Origin: Oscillospiraceae bacterium | GTDB taxonomy: Bacteria > Bacillota > Clostridia > Oscillospirales > Ruminococcaceae | DNA length: 52,542 nucleotides | NCBI GenBank assembly: GCA_012520915.1 | Contig: JAAYNJ010000018.1 | Span: forward strand, 1 to 52,542 | Direction of reading: 5' to 3' | Shown here: positions 7,264-13,645 of the stretch, piece after piece | Numbering within the stretch: the stretch's first letter is position 1 | How the letters are laid out: every line of letters begins with the position of its first letter | Made by a program: the position numbers and the translations under genes | The notes under the pieces: model-generated | Told to the model about the DNA's origin: nothing | Databases searched by the model: none | Seen by the model: the letters and a program-made list of their open reading frames with translations, nothing else

Positions 7264-7401
7264 TCACAGTACCCCTAACTCCAAAATTCCAAACAGAAAT
7301 GTTAAGAGGATAAAAAACAGGAAGAGTAATGTTACTTGTATCCCGGCTTTTAACCATTCACGGGGTGGAACTTGTTTAATAAAATCAATTATTTCTCGCA
7401 T
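7264..7401 (-). CDS. small single-span membrane protein
   Basis: A 45-residue protein with a basic N-terminus and one long hydrophobic helix (VTLLFLFFILLTFLFGILEL, about residues 23 to 42). I start at the ATG at 7401, which has GGGAG about 8 bases upstream and overlaps the end of the preceding gene by 17 bases; a longer frame of 65 codons has no ribosome site. Function unknown; it is one of three small early genes, two of them membrane proteins. Confidence 0.5.
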   Translation of the reverse strand: MREIIDFIKQVPPREWLKAGIQVTLLFLFFILLTFLFGILELGVL

Positions 7402-7591
7402 TAATCTTCTCCCATTCCTTTTTCTGACGAAGCGCAGCTCTTTCGGTTTGCTTATAGTCAATCCTCAGCATTGCGTCTTTTTCTTTGTGATAAAACGGCT
7501 CCGGAGGGACATCAAACTGAACTTCTCTTGGTTGAGAAACTGAGACTCTTCCTCCAGCCACTCCTGTTATTAATTCCCAATAAGATTTCAT
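7385..7591 (-). CDS. small charged phage protein
   Basis: A 68-residue protein with a highly charged second half that should form a helix (TERAALRQKKEWEKINA). No domain is recognised. The ATG at 7591 has GAGG seven bases upstream, which is also where the preceding small membrane gene ends, so translation is likely coupled. Confidence 0.5.
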   Translation of the reverse strand: MKSYWELITGVAGGRVSVSQPREVQFDVPPEPFYHKEKDAMLRIDYKQTERAALRQKKEWEKINARNN

Positions 7592-7594
7592 TAA

Positions 7595-7750
7595 TTACCT
7601 CACTTTCATTAGCACAAATAGTGCTGCAAACCCGATTAAAATTGCTATTTTTATAACCTTTAACCTTGTCTCGATGTCTTTAATTAACATCTCAATGGTC
7701 ATTAAAATTAGACAAACTGCTGTTAAAAAAATTCCTACTATTAATTCCAT
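7595..7750 (-). CDS. 51-residue two-span membrane protein
   Basis: A short open frame begins at ATG 7750 with GAGG seven bases upstream and ends 3 bases before the next start. The 51-residue product has two hydrophobic helices, LIVGIFLTAVCLILMTIEM (about residues 3 to 21) and VIKIAILIGFAALFVLM (about 32 to 48), joined by the charged loop LIKDIETRLK. It fits exactly between its neighbours, which supports it as a real gene. Function unknown. Confidence 0.55.
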   Translation of the reverse strand: MELIVGIFLTAVCLILMTIEMLIKDIETRLKVIKIAILIGFAALFVLMKVR

Positions 7751-7759
7751 GATCTACCT

Positions 7760-7990
7760 CTAGGGTTCCCACGATTGAGCTCTGGAGATCTTCTCGATTG
7801 TGGTTTTTCCATTGATAAATCCATAAGGATTTCCACGTTCTCTTATAGATCTCCGGATCGTTTGAACATGACGGCCAATTATCCGCGCTGCCTGAGTCAT
7901 ATTTAATTCACCGGCCGTGATTCCAAGCTCTTCGGCACGCTCTCGGTTTCGCATAAGCGTTGCGCGGAAAGTTGGCGATTCTCTTGACAT
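7760..7990 (-). CDS. excisionase-like/HTH phage protein
   Basis: A 76-residue basic protein containing a helix-turn-helix-like stretch, LNMTQAARIIGRHVQTIRRS (about residues 29 to 48), followed by RERGNPYGFINGKTTIEKI, which reads like the wing of a MerR/excisionase-type domain. It may regulate early promoters or assist integrase. GGAGG lies six bases before the ATG. It is separated from the preceding gene by 13 bases. Confidence 0.55.
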   Translation of the reverse strand: MSRESPTFRATLMRNRERAEELGITAGELNMTQAARIIGRHVQTIRRSIRERGNPYGFINGKTTIEKISRAQSWEP

Positions 7991-8003
7991 ATTTCCTCCT
8001 TTC

Positions 8004-8225
8004 TTAATCGAGATTTAAAGTAACTCCGTAAAGCTTAAAAATCCTTACAATCTCCAGCGCCGTAAGGGTTTCAGGTTTCTTTCGCTTTACAAGCCAAGTT
8101 GCTGCAGTTATTCCTAATTGCAAAGCAAAATCTGAAGCTTTGTGTCCATGCCACTTCCGCTTTGCCTCAACTCGCTCCACGAAGTCTTTAAGGATTTTTT
8201 GTTCTGAACCGTTTAGTTTTGCCAT
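8004..8225 (-). CDS. small HTH DNA-binding phage protein
   Basis: A 73-residue protein with a helix-turn-helix-like core, KASDFALQLGITAATWLVKRKKPETLTALEIV (read in two parts: residues 29 to 47 and 48 to 62), and a final IFKLYGVTLNLD. It resembles small Cro-like or XRE proteins in which one helix is replaced by a basic loop. A GGGGGT ribosome site precedes the ATG. It is second in the leftward operon, directly after the Cro-like gene. Confidence 0.55.
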   Translation of the reverse strand: MAKLNGSEQKILKDFVERVEAKRKWHGHKASDFALQLGITAATWLVKRKKPETLTALEIVRIFKLYGVTLNLD

Positions 8226-8243
8226 TTTTACCCCCTGTCCGTT

Positions 8244-8453
8244 CTATCGGACAGCCGTTTTGTTATGCTGTTCAGACAATAGGTCGTCAATAGTGCATCC
8301 GAAATAATCAGCAACGGCTTTAATCTTGTCGGTCGTCGGACTTGACTTATCCCAGCGCCCGATTGTTCCGTTGCCAATACCAAGCTTCTGCTCTAAAGAT
8401 GCAATGCTGATTTTGTTTTCTTTGCATAATGTTTTAATGTTGTCGAGTACCAA
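8244..8453 (-). CDS. Cro-like XRE repressor
   Basis: A 69-residue XRE-family protein made almost only of the five-helix DNA-binding domain: ISIASLEQKLGIGNGTIGRWDKSS and then TTDKIKAVADYFGCTIDDLL. It is the first gene of the leftward early operon, opposite the repressor, so it is the likely Cro-type switch protein. It starts at TTG, with GGAGGGGG about 8 bases upstream. It should bind the repeated TTTAGAGA sites in 8482-8657. Confidence 0.8.
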   Translation of the reverse strand: MVLDNIKTLCKENKISIASLEQKLGIGNGTIGRWDKSSPTTDKIKAVADYFGCTIDDLLSEQHNKTAVR

Positions 8454-8495
8454 ACTATCCCCCTCCTTCTACACTTGAGTCTTTAGAGATTTCTC

Positions 8496-8524
8496 TTGAC
8501 AATGTTTAGAGTAAACTCTACAAT
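8496..8524 (+). promoter_or_regulatory. repressor promoter
   Basis: TTGACA (8496-8501), 17-base spacer, TACAAT (8519-8524). It points toward the repressor at 8667, and the spacer contains the 13-base operator palindrome, so repression would be direct. The leader is about 135 bases long. Confidence 0.75.
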
Positions 8525-8583
8525 CAAGTTATCAGCATTGATTGTTAAAACATTGAAATAGGCGAAACTCTATGTCTAAAGTG

Positions 8584-8612
8584 ATTATATAGGCTTATCT
8601 CTAAATAGTCAA
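8584..8612 (-). promoter_or_regulatory. early (lytic) promoter
   Basis: On the minus strand, TTGACT (8612-8607), 17-base spacer, TATAAT (8589-8584). It points toward the Cro-like gene at 8453, and an operator half-site lies in its spacer. It faces the repressor promoter, so the two transcripts run into each other. Confidence 0.75.
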
Positions 8613-8666
8613 GGGTTTTTTCGTCTTTTCTCTAAAAATTTTTATAAGGATTAGAGAGGGAGAAAA

Positions 8667-9011
8667 ATGAGCAGCGTTGACCGTGTTAAAGAAATTTGCC
8701 GGAATAGAAATATTCCAATTTCAAAGCTTGAAAGAGACCTGGGATTTGCAAACGGATATATAGGGCAACTTCGAAAAGGTGTGTTCCCGGATGATAGGCT
8801 TCTTAAGATTGCAGAATATCTTGAAGTTTCCACAGATTATCTTCTCGGAGTGTCCGACATCAAAAATCCCCCGCCACAAAACGAGAGAGAAGTATTATTG
8901 AATGCGCTTTTTGACGGCGACAAAAGCGTTACCGAAGATATGATGGATGAAGTAAAAGGATTTGCCCGGTATGTAAGGGAACGAGAGAAAAACAGAACGA
9001 AAGATGAATAA
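8667..9011 (+). CDS. XRE-family prophage repressor
   Basis: A 114-residue repressor. The N-terminal XRE domain (about residues 1 to 65) is clear: IPISKLERDLGFANGYIGQLRKG and then DDRLLKIAEYLEVSTDYLLG. The C-terminal 45 residues are charged and lack the LexA-type peptidase, as expected for a repressor cleaved by a partner protease. The next gene encodes that protease (ImmA), overlapping by 8 bases. RBS GAGGGAG lies a few bases before the ATG. This is the layout of the ImmR/ImmA switch of ICEBs1 and many prophages. Confidence 0.88.
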   Translation: MSSVDRVKEICRNRNIPISKLERDLGFANGYIGQLRKGVFPDDRLLKIAEYLEVSTDYLLGVSDIKNPPPQNEREVLLNALFDGDKSVTEDMMDEVKGFARYVREREKNRTKDE

Positions 9012-9408
9012 ATTATTTGAAGTCGCAGAAGTAAATAATGTTGAAGTGGTTTATTTCAATTTGCCTTGCACTCAATCGCAGTCTGCATCACTAAATGGCA
9101 ATTGCTATGTTGCGCTTGACTATGGCTTGCTGTGGCAAGGTGCAGATGAAAGAGTGCATCTCGCCCACGAACTGGGGCATTGTTTAACCGGAAGTTTTTA
9201 CAATCTGTATAGTCCGTTTGATTTACGCTCGAAGCACGAACGGAGAGCGGATAAGTGGGCGATAAAAAAACTCGTTCCGGAGAACGAGCTAAGAAGATTA
9301 TCAGAACACGAAGATATGGATAAATGGGAACTTGCAGATTATTTTAACGTGACCGTTGATTTTCTTGAAAAAGCTGTTGAGTTTTATAAGGAGAATTCCA
9401 ATGGATAA
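9004..9408 (+). CDS. ImmA/IrrE-type metallopeptidase anti-repressor
   Basis: A 134-residue zinc protease with the motif HELGH (about residues 56 to 60) and a downstream HERRADKWA that supplies the third ligand region. Proteins of this type cleave the cognate XRE repressor when the host's DNA-damage or signalling state changes, inducing the element. The gene overlaps the repressor by 8 bases, so the pair acts as a module. Only the peptidase domain is present; no extra sensor domain is visible. Confidence 0.88.
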   Translation: MNKLFEVAEVNNVEVVYFNLPCTQSQSASLNGNCYVALDYGLLWQGADERVHLAHELGHCLTGSFYNLYSPFDLRSKHERRADKWAIKKLVPENELRRLSEHEDMDKWELADYFNVTVDFLEKAVEFYKENSNG

Positions 9409-9423
9409 GAGGGGTAATTTTGC

Positions 9424-10017
9424 ATGAATAGATTTATTATCACTTTGTTGTTTGGGTGGCTCGGCATACATAAGTTTATGCAAAAGAAAATCGGAATAGG
9501 CTTACTTTATATGTTTACGTGTGGATTGTTTTGCATAGGTTGGGTATACGATACAGTAAAAGCCTATAAAAAAATGAAGACAGATGATAAGCAGCTTCAG
9601 GATATGATTTTAGAGAACGAGACAATTACAAATGAAATGTCTGTCGTTCGTGAATTACGCAAACTTGCTCCTGATAAAATCGACCAAGAAAGCCTCTCTT
9701 ACCACTATCAGGATGTTAATATTCATATAGCCTGGCAGTATGGTGGCCATTATGGGAAAAGTTGCAAAAGCATTGGTGTAAAACGTGGAGATCCTCTCGA
9801 ATTAAATATTGAGGAATCCGAAGAACAAGGAACGATAGTTGCCGTCTATTGGAAAGGGGAAAGAATCGGAGAGATGAAAACTAACCGGTTAGCCGATATG
9901 GTTATCCAATGGAAAGATTCAGATCTCCCTGTTTTTTGTGCAGTTTCATTTTTAGGTGGAAATAACAGGATCTATTTTGAATTTGCATTCTATGGTAGGC
10001 CTGCAAGAAAGCAATAA
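9424..10017 (+). CDS. TM2-domain membrane protein with unknown C-terminal domain
   Basis: A 197-residue protein. Residues 1 to 50 form a TM2 domain: two short hydrophobic helices (FIITLLFGWLGIHKFM and GIGLLYMFTCGLFCIGWVYD) with the typical GxxGxHxF-like turn. Residues 50 to 75 are a charged helix. The last 120 residues form a soluble, strand-rich domain that I do not recognise. In temperate phages genes here, after the repressor and protease, are often expressed in the lysogen, so a superinfection or host-interaction role is possible. Function is not known. Confidence 0.65.
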   Translation: MNRFIITLLFGWLGIHKFMQKKIGIGLLYMFTCGLFCIGWVYDTVKAYKKMKTDDKQLQDMILENETITNEMSVVRELRKLAPDKIDQESLSYHYQDVNIHIAWQYGGHYGKSCKSIGVKRGDPLELNIEESEEQGTIVAVYWKGERIGEMKTNRLADMVIQWKDSDLPVFCAVSFLGGNNRIYFEFAFYGRPARKQ

Positions 10018-10165
10018 GAAACTGTAGAAAGACCTGGAGAGTCTAATAGATTTTGACCGCCGGAAGTGGAGAGATGAACAACAAAATAGAAGGTAATCTA
10101 ATATTCAAAATAAGTGATAATAATGTAAAAAATTGTGCAAAATAGAGAAAAGATGTGTAAATTAT

Positions 10166-10194
10166 TGACTTTGATTAGCTAGAGAGCTAACATA
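10166..10194 (+). promoter_or_regulatory. candidate promoter of the structured RNA and NYN gene
   Basis: TTGACT, a 17-base spacer, then TAACAT. The -35 box is strong and the -10 box is a 4 of 6 match. It is the only good candidate in the 288-base gap and would start transcription near 10200, exactly at the first hairpin of the leader. Confidence 0.5.
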
Positions 10195-10199
10195 ATGAT

Positions 10200-10296
10200 G
10201 CAAAAGAAATTCTATTTGCTATGAAAAACAAAGACTCTCTAGCAGTACGCTCCTCAATATTCGAGGAATGCCGAACCTAGGGGGTTTTGTTTTTGT
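10200..10296 (+). ncRNA. structured leader RNA upstream of the NYN nuclease
   Basis: The gap before the NYN gene folds into three elements. A first hairpin pairs GCAAA-AGA (10200-10207) with TCT-TTTGC (10211-10219, one bulged base). A long stem P1 pairs 10231-10242 with 10277-10288, 12 continuous base pairs including three G-U pairs. Inside it, P2 pairs TCCTC (10251-10255) with GAGGA (10263-10267) over the loop AATATTC. P1 is followed by TTTTGTTTTTG, so it can also act as a leaky terminator. The GAGGA of P2 is repeated as the ribosome site of the NYN gene (10298-10302), so TCCTC could instead mask that site. The class is not identified. Confidence 0.55.
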
Positions 10297-10305
10297 GGAG
10301 GAAAA

Positions 10306-11004
10306 ATGAAAATTGCTATCTTAGTAGACGGTGGGTTTTATCGAAAAAGAGCAAAGTACTGCTTTGGCGAAAAATCTGGAATAGAGGCTGCAAATGATCT
10401 TTATAATTATTCTAGACTTCATTTAAAAGACGGGCCTAAGGGAAGATATGTCACTAATGATTTATATAGGATATTTTATTACGATGCACCTCCAGTAAGT
10501 AAAAAGGTTTATCATCCTTTACTAAAAAGAACAATCGATTTTTCAAAAAGTAAAGAATATAAATGGATGAACGATTTTCTTAAGGAACTTACTAAAAAGC
10601 GAAAAGTTGCCTTAAGGTTAGGATATCTTGCTGAGAATTTTGCTCACTACAATTTGAAATATGACATTATAAAGAAATTATTTAATAACAGTATTACCAT
10701 ATCTGACATTAAGGAAAATGACTTCGAACTTAATGTCAAACAAAAGACAGTAGATATGAAAATAGGGCTTGATATCGCTTCACTAGCTTTTAAAAAACAA
10801 GTTGATCAAATTGTTTTAATCGCAGGAGACGGAGATTTTGTACCAGCTGCAAAATTAGCCCGTAGGGAAGGAATTGATTTTATTGTTGACTCTATGGGGC
10901 GCAAAATAAATGATTCGCTTTTTATACATATCGATGGTTTCAATACGAAAATAAAATTATTTAATAAGAGATACAAAATAAACACGAAAGAAGTAAATGA
11001 ATAA
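10306..11004 (+). CDS. NYN-domain (PIN-like) RNA nuclease
   Basis: A 232-residue NYN/LabA-like protein of the PIN nuclease fold. Conserved acidic residues are seen at the N-terminus (ILVDGGFYRKR, about residues 4 to 14), in VDMKIGLDIA (about 149 to 158) and in LIAGDGDFVPAAKLAR (about 168 to 183). These form the metal site used to cut RNA. A GGAGGA ribosome site lies 4 bases before the ATG, at the end of a structured leader. The gene lies between the TM2 gene and integrase, an accessory slot where defence or toxin modules are often carried. RNA cleavage is a family inference; the target is unknown. Confidence 0.8.
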   Translation: MKIAILVDGGFYRKRAKYCFGEKSGIEAANDLYNYSRLHLKDGPKGRYVTNDLYRIFYYDAPPVSKKVYHPLLKRTIDFSKSKEYKWMNDFLKELTKKRKVALRLGYLAENFAHYNLKYDIIKKLFNNSITISDIKENDFELNVKQKTVDMKIGLDIASLAFKKQVDQIVLIAGDGDFVPAAKLARREGIDFIVDSMGRKINDSLFIHIDGFNTKIKLFNKRYKINTKEVNE

Positions 11005-11039
11005 ATTTCCATATATTTACCAAGTGAGCATCTAAGAAA

Positions 11040-12125
11040 ATGGCAAAGCGAAGATACTACCGAAGACCCAGCGGTTTATATGAAACCCAGCGGACGATAA
11101 ACGGAAAGAAATATTACTTCAGCGCCCGGACCGAAAAGGAAATGGATGAAAAGTTGATGAACTTTTCAAATTCCATTAAAAAAGGTCGTTTATTTTCCGA
11201 AGTCGCAAACGAGTGGTATGAAATAAAAAAGAAGAATATCAGTTCCGGGACAAAGAGATCATACGATCCGGCCTTCAGAAGAGTGCTGCAGTATTTTGGA
11301 GACAGCCGGATTGGAAGTATCGAACCTTATAATGTCAGCGCCTTCCTAATGAAGCTAAAAGAAGATGGATTCGCAAAAAAAACTGTTTCGAATAACTTCA
11401 TTGTGCTCAGCATGATTTTTAAATATGCCATTATAAATGGAGAGATAAGGGATAATCCGGCTCAATATATTTCAGTCCCATCAAATTTACCGCAAAGTAA
11501 ACGACTACCACCTACAGATAAACAGATAGAGATCGTTAAAAATAACGTACGCCACAAATATGGTCTTCTACCGTTCTTTTTGCTTTATACCGGATTAAGA
11601 ATAGGGGAGGCCCTTGCTGTTCAATATAAGGATATAAAAGATGGCTACATCCATATAAACGGCGCCGTTAAGTTTAATGGAAACAATCCGGTTATTGATA
11701 GCACTAAGACAAAGGCAGGAATCCGAAAGGTTCCTCTGCTGGAAGTGCTGGAGAAACATATCCCAAAGGGGAAAAAGGATGACTTCCTTTTTGGTGGAGA
11801 GAAACCGTATACTCAATCAATGTTAAATAGACGTTGGACTTCCTACTGGAAGGACACGGGTGAGACAGAAGAAATAGTTAGAAGATATAAAAAAAGAGAT
11901 GGCAGCATCGCTTTTGCAAAAGATTACAAAGCAAAAGTGACGCCCCATCAGTTTAGACATGAGTTTACTTCAGCAATTTTAGAAGCAGGAATAGATGAAA
12001 AGGTGGCTCAAACCCTATTAGGCTATGCAGATGTTTATACAATGAGAAATGTATATCAGCACATTAGAGATCACCAGTTAGAGATTGCAAAAAACACTTT
12101 AGACCGGTATTTCAACGGGCGCTAA
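11040..12125 (+). CDS. int: tyrosine site-specific integrase
   Basis: A 361-residue phage integrase. Residues 1 to 45 form an arm-site-binding domain (RRYYRRPSGLYETQRTINGK), followed by a SAM-like core-binding domain (about 50 to 140) and the catalytic domain. Catalytic residues are Arg187 (TGLRIGEA), His303 and Arg306 (HQFRHEF) and Tyr339 (NVYQHI). The usual His or Trp before the nucleophile is Tyr329 (LLGYAD), which is unusual. The gene runs into the tRNA-Leu fragment at 12167, its attachment site. ATG 11040 overlaps no neighbour; its ribosome site is weak. Confidence 0.92.
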   Translation: MAKRRYYRRPSGLYETQRTINGKKYYFSARTEKEMDEKLMNFSNSIKKGRLFSEVANEWYEIKKKNISSGTKRSYDPAFRRVLQYFGDSRIGSIEPYNVSAFLMKLKEDGFAKKTVSNNFIVLSMIFKYAIINGEIRDNPAQYISVPSNLPQSKRLPPTDKQIEIVKNNVRHKYGLLPFFLLYTGLRIGEALAVQYKDIKDGYIHINGAVKFNGNNPVIDSTKTKAGIRKVPLLEVLEKHIPKGKKDDFLFGGEKPYTQSMLNRRWTSYWKDTGETEEIVRRYKKRDGSIAFAKDYKAKVTPHQFRHEFTSAILEAGIDEKVAQTLLGYADVYTMRNVYQHIRDHQLEIAKNTLDRYFNGR

Positions 12126-12129
12126 TCAA

Positions 12130-12154
12130 CAAACCTCGATATTGTAGGGGTTTG
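12130..12154 (+). terminator. integrase hairpin terminator
   Basis: CAAACCTC pairs with GGGGTTTG (8 bp with one G-U pair, 9-base loop) five bases after the integrase stop codon. The following T-run is short, so termination may be partial. Confidence 0.45.
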
Positions 12155-12166
12155 CAGCGTTTTATT

Positions 12167-12194
12167 GTGAGTTCAAGTCTCGTCACTCGCACCA
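12167..12194 (+). other. attR: 3' end of a tRNA-Leu gene
   Basis: These 28 bases are a T-arm (stem GTGAG/CTCGT, loop TTCAAGT), the 3' acceptor strand CACTCGC, discriminator A and CCA. No D-arm or anticodon arm exists upstream, so it is a tRNA remnant made by site-specific integration into a tRNA 3' end. The sequence fits tRNA-Leu of Firmicutes (GCGAGTG acceptor, A73). The intact gene should lie at the far left end of the prophage. Confidence 0.7.
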
Positions 12195-12196
12195 AG

Positions 12197-12239
12197 AGCC
12201 TATGATTATGCAAATGCGTGATTGTAGGCTATTTTAATG
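12197..12239 (+). terminator. terminator downstream of the tRNA-Leu end
   Basis: AGCCTA...TAGGCT enclose a second stem ATTATGC/GCGTGAT with an AAAT loop, followed by ATTTTAATGTTTT. It lies 3 bases after the CCA end, as expected for the host tRNA transcript. Confidence 0.7.
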
Positions 12240-12250
12240 TTTTACCATAA

Positions 12251-12380
12251 GTGCAACGGGTTTGTTGGCGATTTAATACTCGCGGAAATCCGAAGAATAT
12301 TCTGAGATTTACGAGACCTTGCACGCTGAATGCAATACAAATAATGTACATAGACTAAGACGGGAATAACCGTCTTTTTT
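12251..12380 (+). ncRNA. possible small structured RNA
   Basis: GTGCAA (12251-12256) pairs with TTGCAC (12319-12324). Between them CTCG/CGAG, AAATC/GATTT and the palindrome AGAATATTCT nest as one long imperfect hairpin (12279-12315). A clean terminator (AAGACGG/CCGTCTT plus T6) follows at 12357-12380. No clear promoter was found, so an RNA gene is only a suggestion. Confidence 0.3.
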
Positions 12381-12386
12381 GTGCAA

Positions 12387-12409
12387 ACAAAAACCGCCTA
12401 AAGGCGGTT
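12387..12409 (-). terminator. terminator of the UDP-GlcNAc 2-epimerase transcript
   Basis: On the minus strand AACCGCC pairs with GGCGGTT over a four-base loop and is followed by TTTGTTTG. It lies about 130 bases beyond the epimerase stop. Confidence 0.65.
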
Positions 12410-12535
12410 AATCTATGATTATTCTTTTTGTTTTATTGTATCTGCAATTAATTTTGAATACATCTTCGTCAATCAACCATATTCTCCCGAGCGCTCAATG
12501 TCTCAGAACGGATATTTGAATAGCAATAGCTAAAC

Positions 12536-13645
12536 TCAAAGCGTCTGCAGCTCCGTGTTGATTAACAAATCAGCGATACGCTTGCTGGCCTTGCCGTCAC
12601 CATATGGGTTTTGTGCGCACGCCATATTGTTGTAAGCATCGGTGTCATCGAGAAGTTGCCTGGCGGCATTATAGATGCCCGTCTCCTCTGTTCCGACCAG
12701 CTTCAGCGTCCCGGCTGCAACGCCTTCCGGACGTTCGGTAGTATCACGCATAACAAGAACCGGCTTGCCGAGACTTGGCGCTTCCTCTTGAATCCCACCG
12801 CTGTCGGTGAGAATCATGTAACTGCGGGCCATAAAATTGTGAAAGTCCAGTACATCTAACTGCTCGATAAGGCGGATACGGTCGCACCCCTGCAACTCGG
12901 TTTCGGCAATGCTTCGGACATTCGGATTGAGATGAGCCGGATAAATTGCTTTCACATCAGGATACTCTTCAACGATTCGACGAACGGCACGGAACATTTG
13001 GCGCATAGGTTTACCGAGATTCTCCCTGCGGTGGGCGGTTATAAGTAAAAGGCGGCTGTCGGCACCCCAATCCAGTAACTGATTGGCATAGTCAGACTGT
13101 ACCGTCGTTTGCAGTGCGTCAATACCGGTGTTGCCGGTAACGAAGATAGTTTCAGCACACTTGCCCTCCTGCAAAAGGTTCTGTCTGGCAGTCTCTGTCG
13201 GAGCGAAGTTATATGCGGCTATCAATCCGACTGCTTGACGGTTGAACTCCTCGGGATAAGGCGAATAGATGTTATAGGTACGAAGTCCCGCCTCAATATG
13301 ACCGACCGGAATCTGCATATAGAAGCAGGCAAGCGCACTGACAAAAGCTGTTGAAGTGTCGCCATGTACCAGAACGATATCCGGCCGAACTTCTTCCAAC
13401 ACCGTTCTGATTCCGGAGAGGATGTTCTGCGTTATGTCAAACAGCGTCTGTTGTTCCTTCATGATAGAAAGGTCATAGTCGGGTCTGACATTAAATGTCT
13501 GAAGTACCTGATCAAGCATCTCCCGATGTTGTCCGGTGATGCAAACAACAGTATTAATTTCCGGTCTTTTCTTTAATTCAATCACTACAGGGCACATTTT
13601 GATTGCCTCCGGTCTTGTACCGAAGACGAGCATTATTGTTTTCAT
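12536..13645 (-). CDS. wecB: UDP-N-acetylglucosamine 2-epimerase (non-hydrolysing)
   Basis: A 369-residue cytoplasmic enzyme that interconverts UDP-GlcNAc and UDP-ManNAc for cell-wall or surface polysaccharides. The family marks are plain: VFGTRPEAIKMCPV (about residues 7 to 20), VCITGQHREMLDQVL, VHGDTSTAFVSALACF, GHIEAGLRT, LITAHRRENLG and LTDSGGIQEEAPSLGKPVLV. Length is normal for the family. The gene stands alone with no polysaccharide neighbours, and it is clearly GC-richer than the flanking genes (close to 50% in a sampled 60 bases against about a third in the ABC-F gene), which hints at horizontal transfer. Confidence 0.93.
   Translation of the reverse strand: MKTIMLVFGTRPEAIKMCPVVIELKKRPEINTVVCITGQHREMLDQVLQTFNVRPDYDLSIMKEQQTLFDITQNILSGIRTVLEEVRPDIVLVHGDTSTAFVSALACFYMQIPVGHIEAGLRTYNIYSPYPEEFNRQAVGLIAAYNFAPTETARQNLLQEGKCAETIFVTGNTGIDALQTTVQSDYANQLLDWGADSRLLLITAHRRENLGKPMRQMFRAVRRIVEEYPDVKAIYPAHLNPNVRSIAETELQGCDRIRLIEQLDVLDFHNFMARSYMILTDSGGIQEEAPSLGKPVLVMRDTTERPEGVAAGTLKLVGTEETGIYNAARQLLDDTDAYNNMACAQNPYGDGKASKRIADLLINTELQTL

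Larger units (their letters stand above)
8482..8657. promoter_or_regulatory. prophage switch region with TTTAGAGA operator half-sites
   Basis: The 8-mer TTTAGAGA occurs at 8482-8489 on the plus strand and at 8598-8605 and 8629-8636 on the minus strand; near matches start at 8505 (within the 13-base palindrome GTTTAGAGTAAAC, 8504-8516) and at 8650. Two of the sites fall inside the spacers of the two promoters and one overlaps the repressor's ribosome site. These are the probable binding sites of the repressor and Cro. Confidence 0.7.
12195..12535. other. intergenic region right of the prophage
   Basis: This 341-base stretch has no intact gene. It holds a terminator for the former tRNA-Leu (12197-12239), a possible structured RNA (12251-12324) with a second terminator (12357-12380), and a leftward terminator (12387-12409). 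On the minus strand from about 12501 to 12410 a short frame without a start reads GRIWLIDEDVFKINCRYNK, which looks like the broken end of a small helix-turn-helix protein of a mobile element. Confidence 0.45.

Noticed and set aside
7172-7543. Open frames on both strands across the hairpin and small membrane gene
   Set aside because: They lack ribosome sites, overlap better supported small genes and contain low-complexity runs from the T-rich hairpin.
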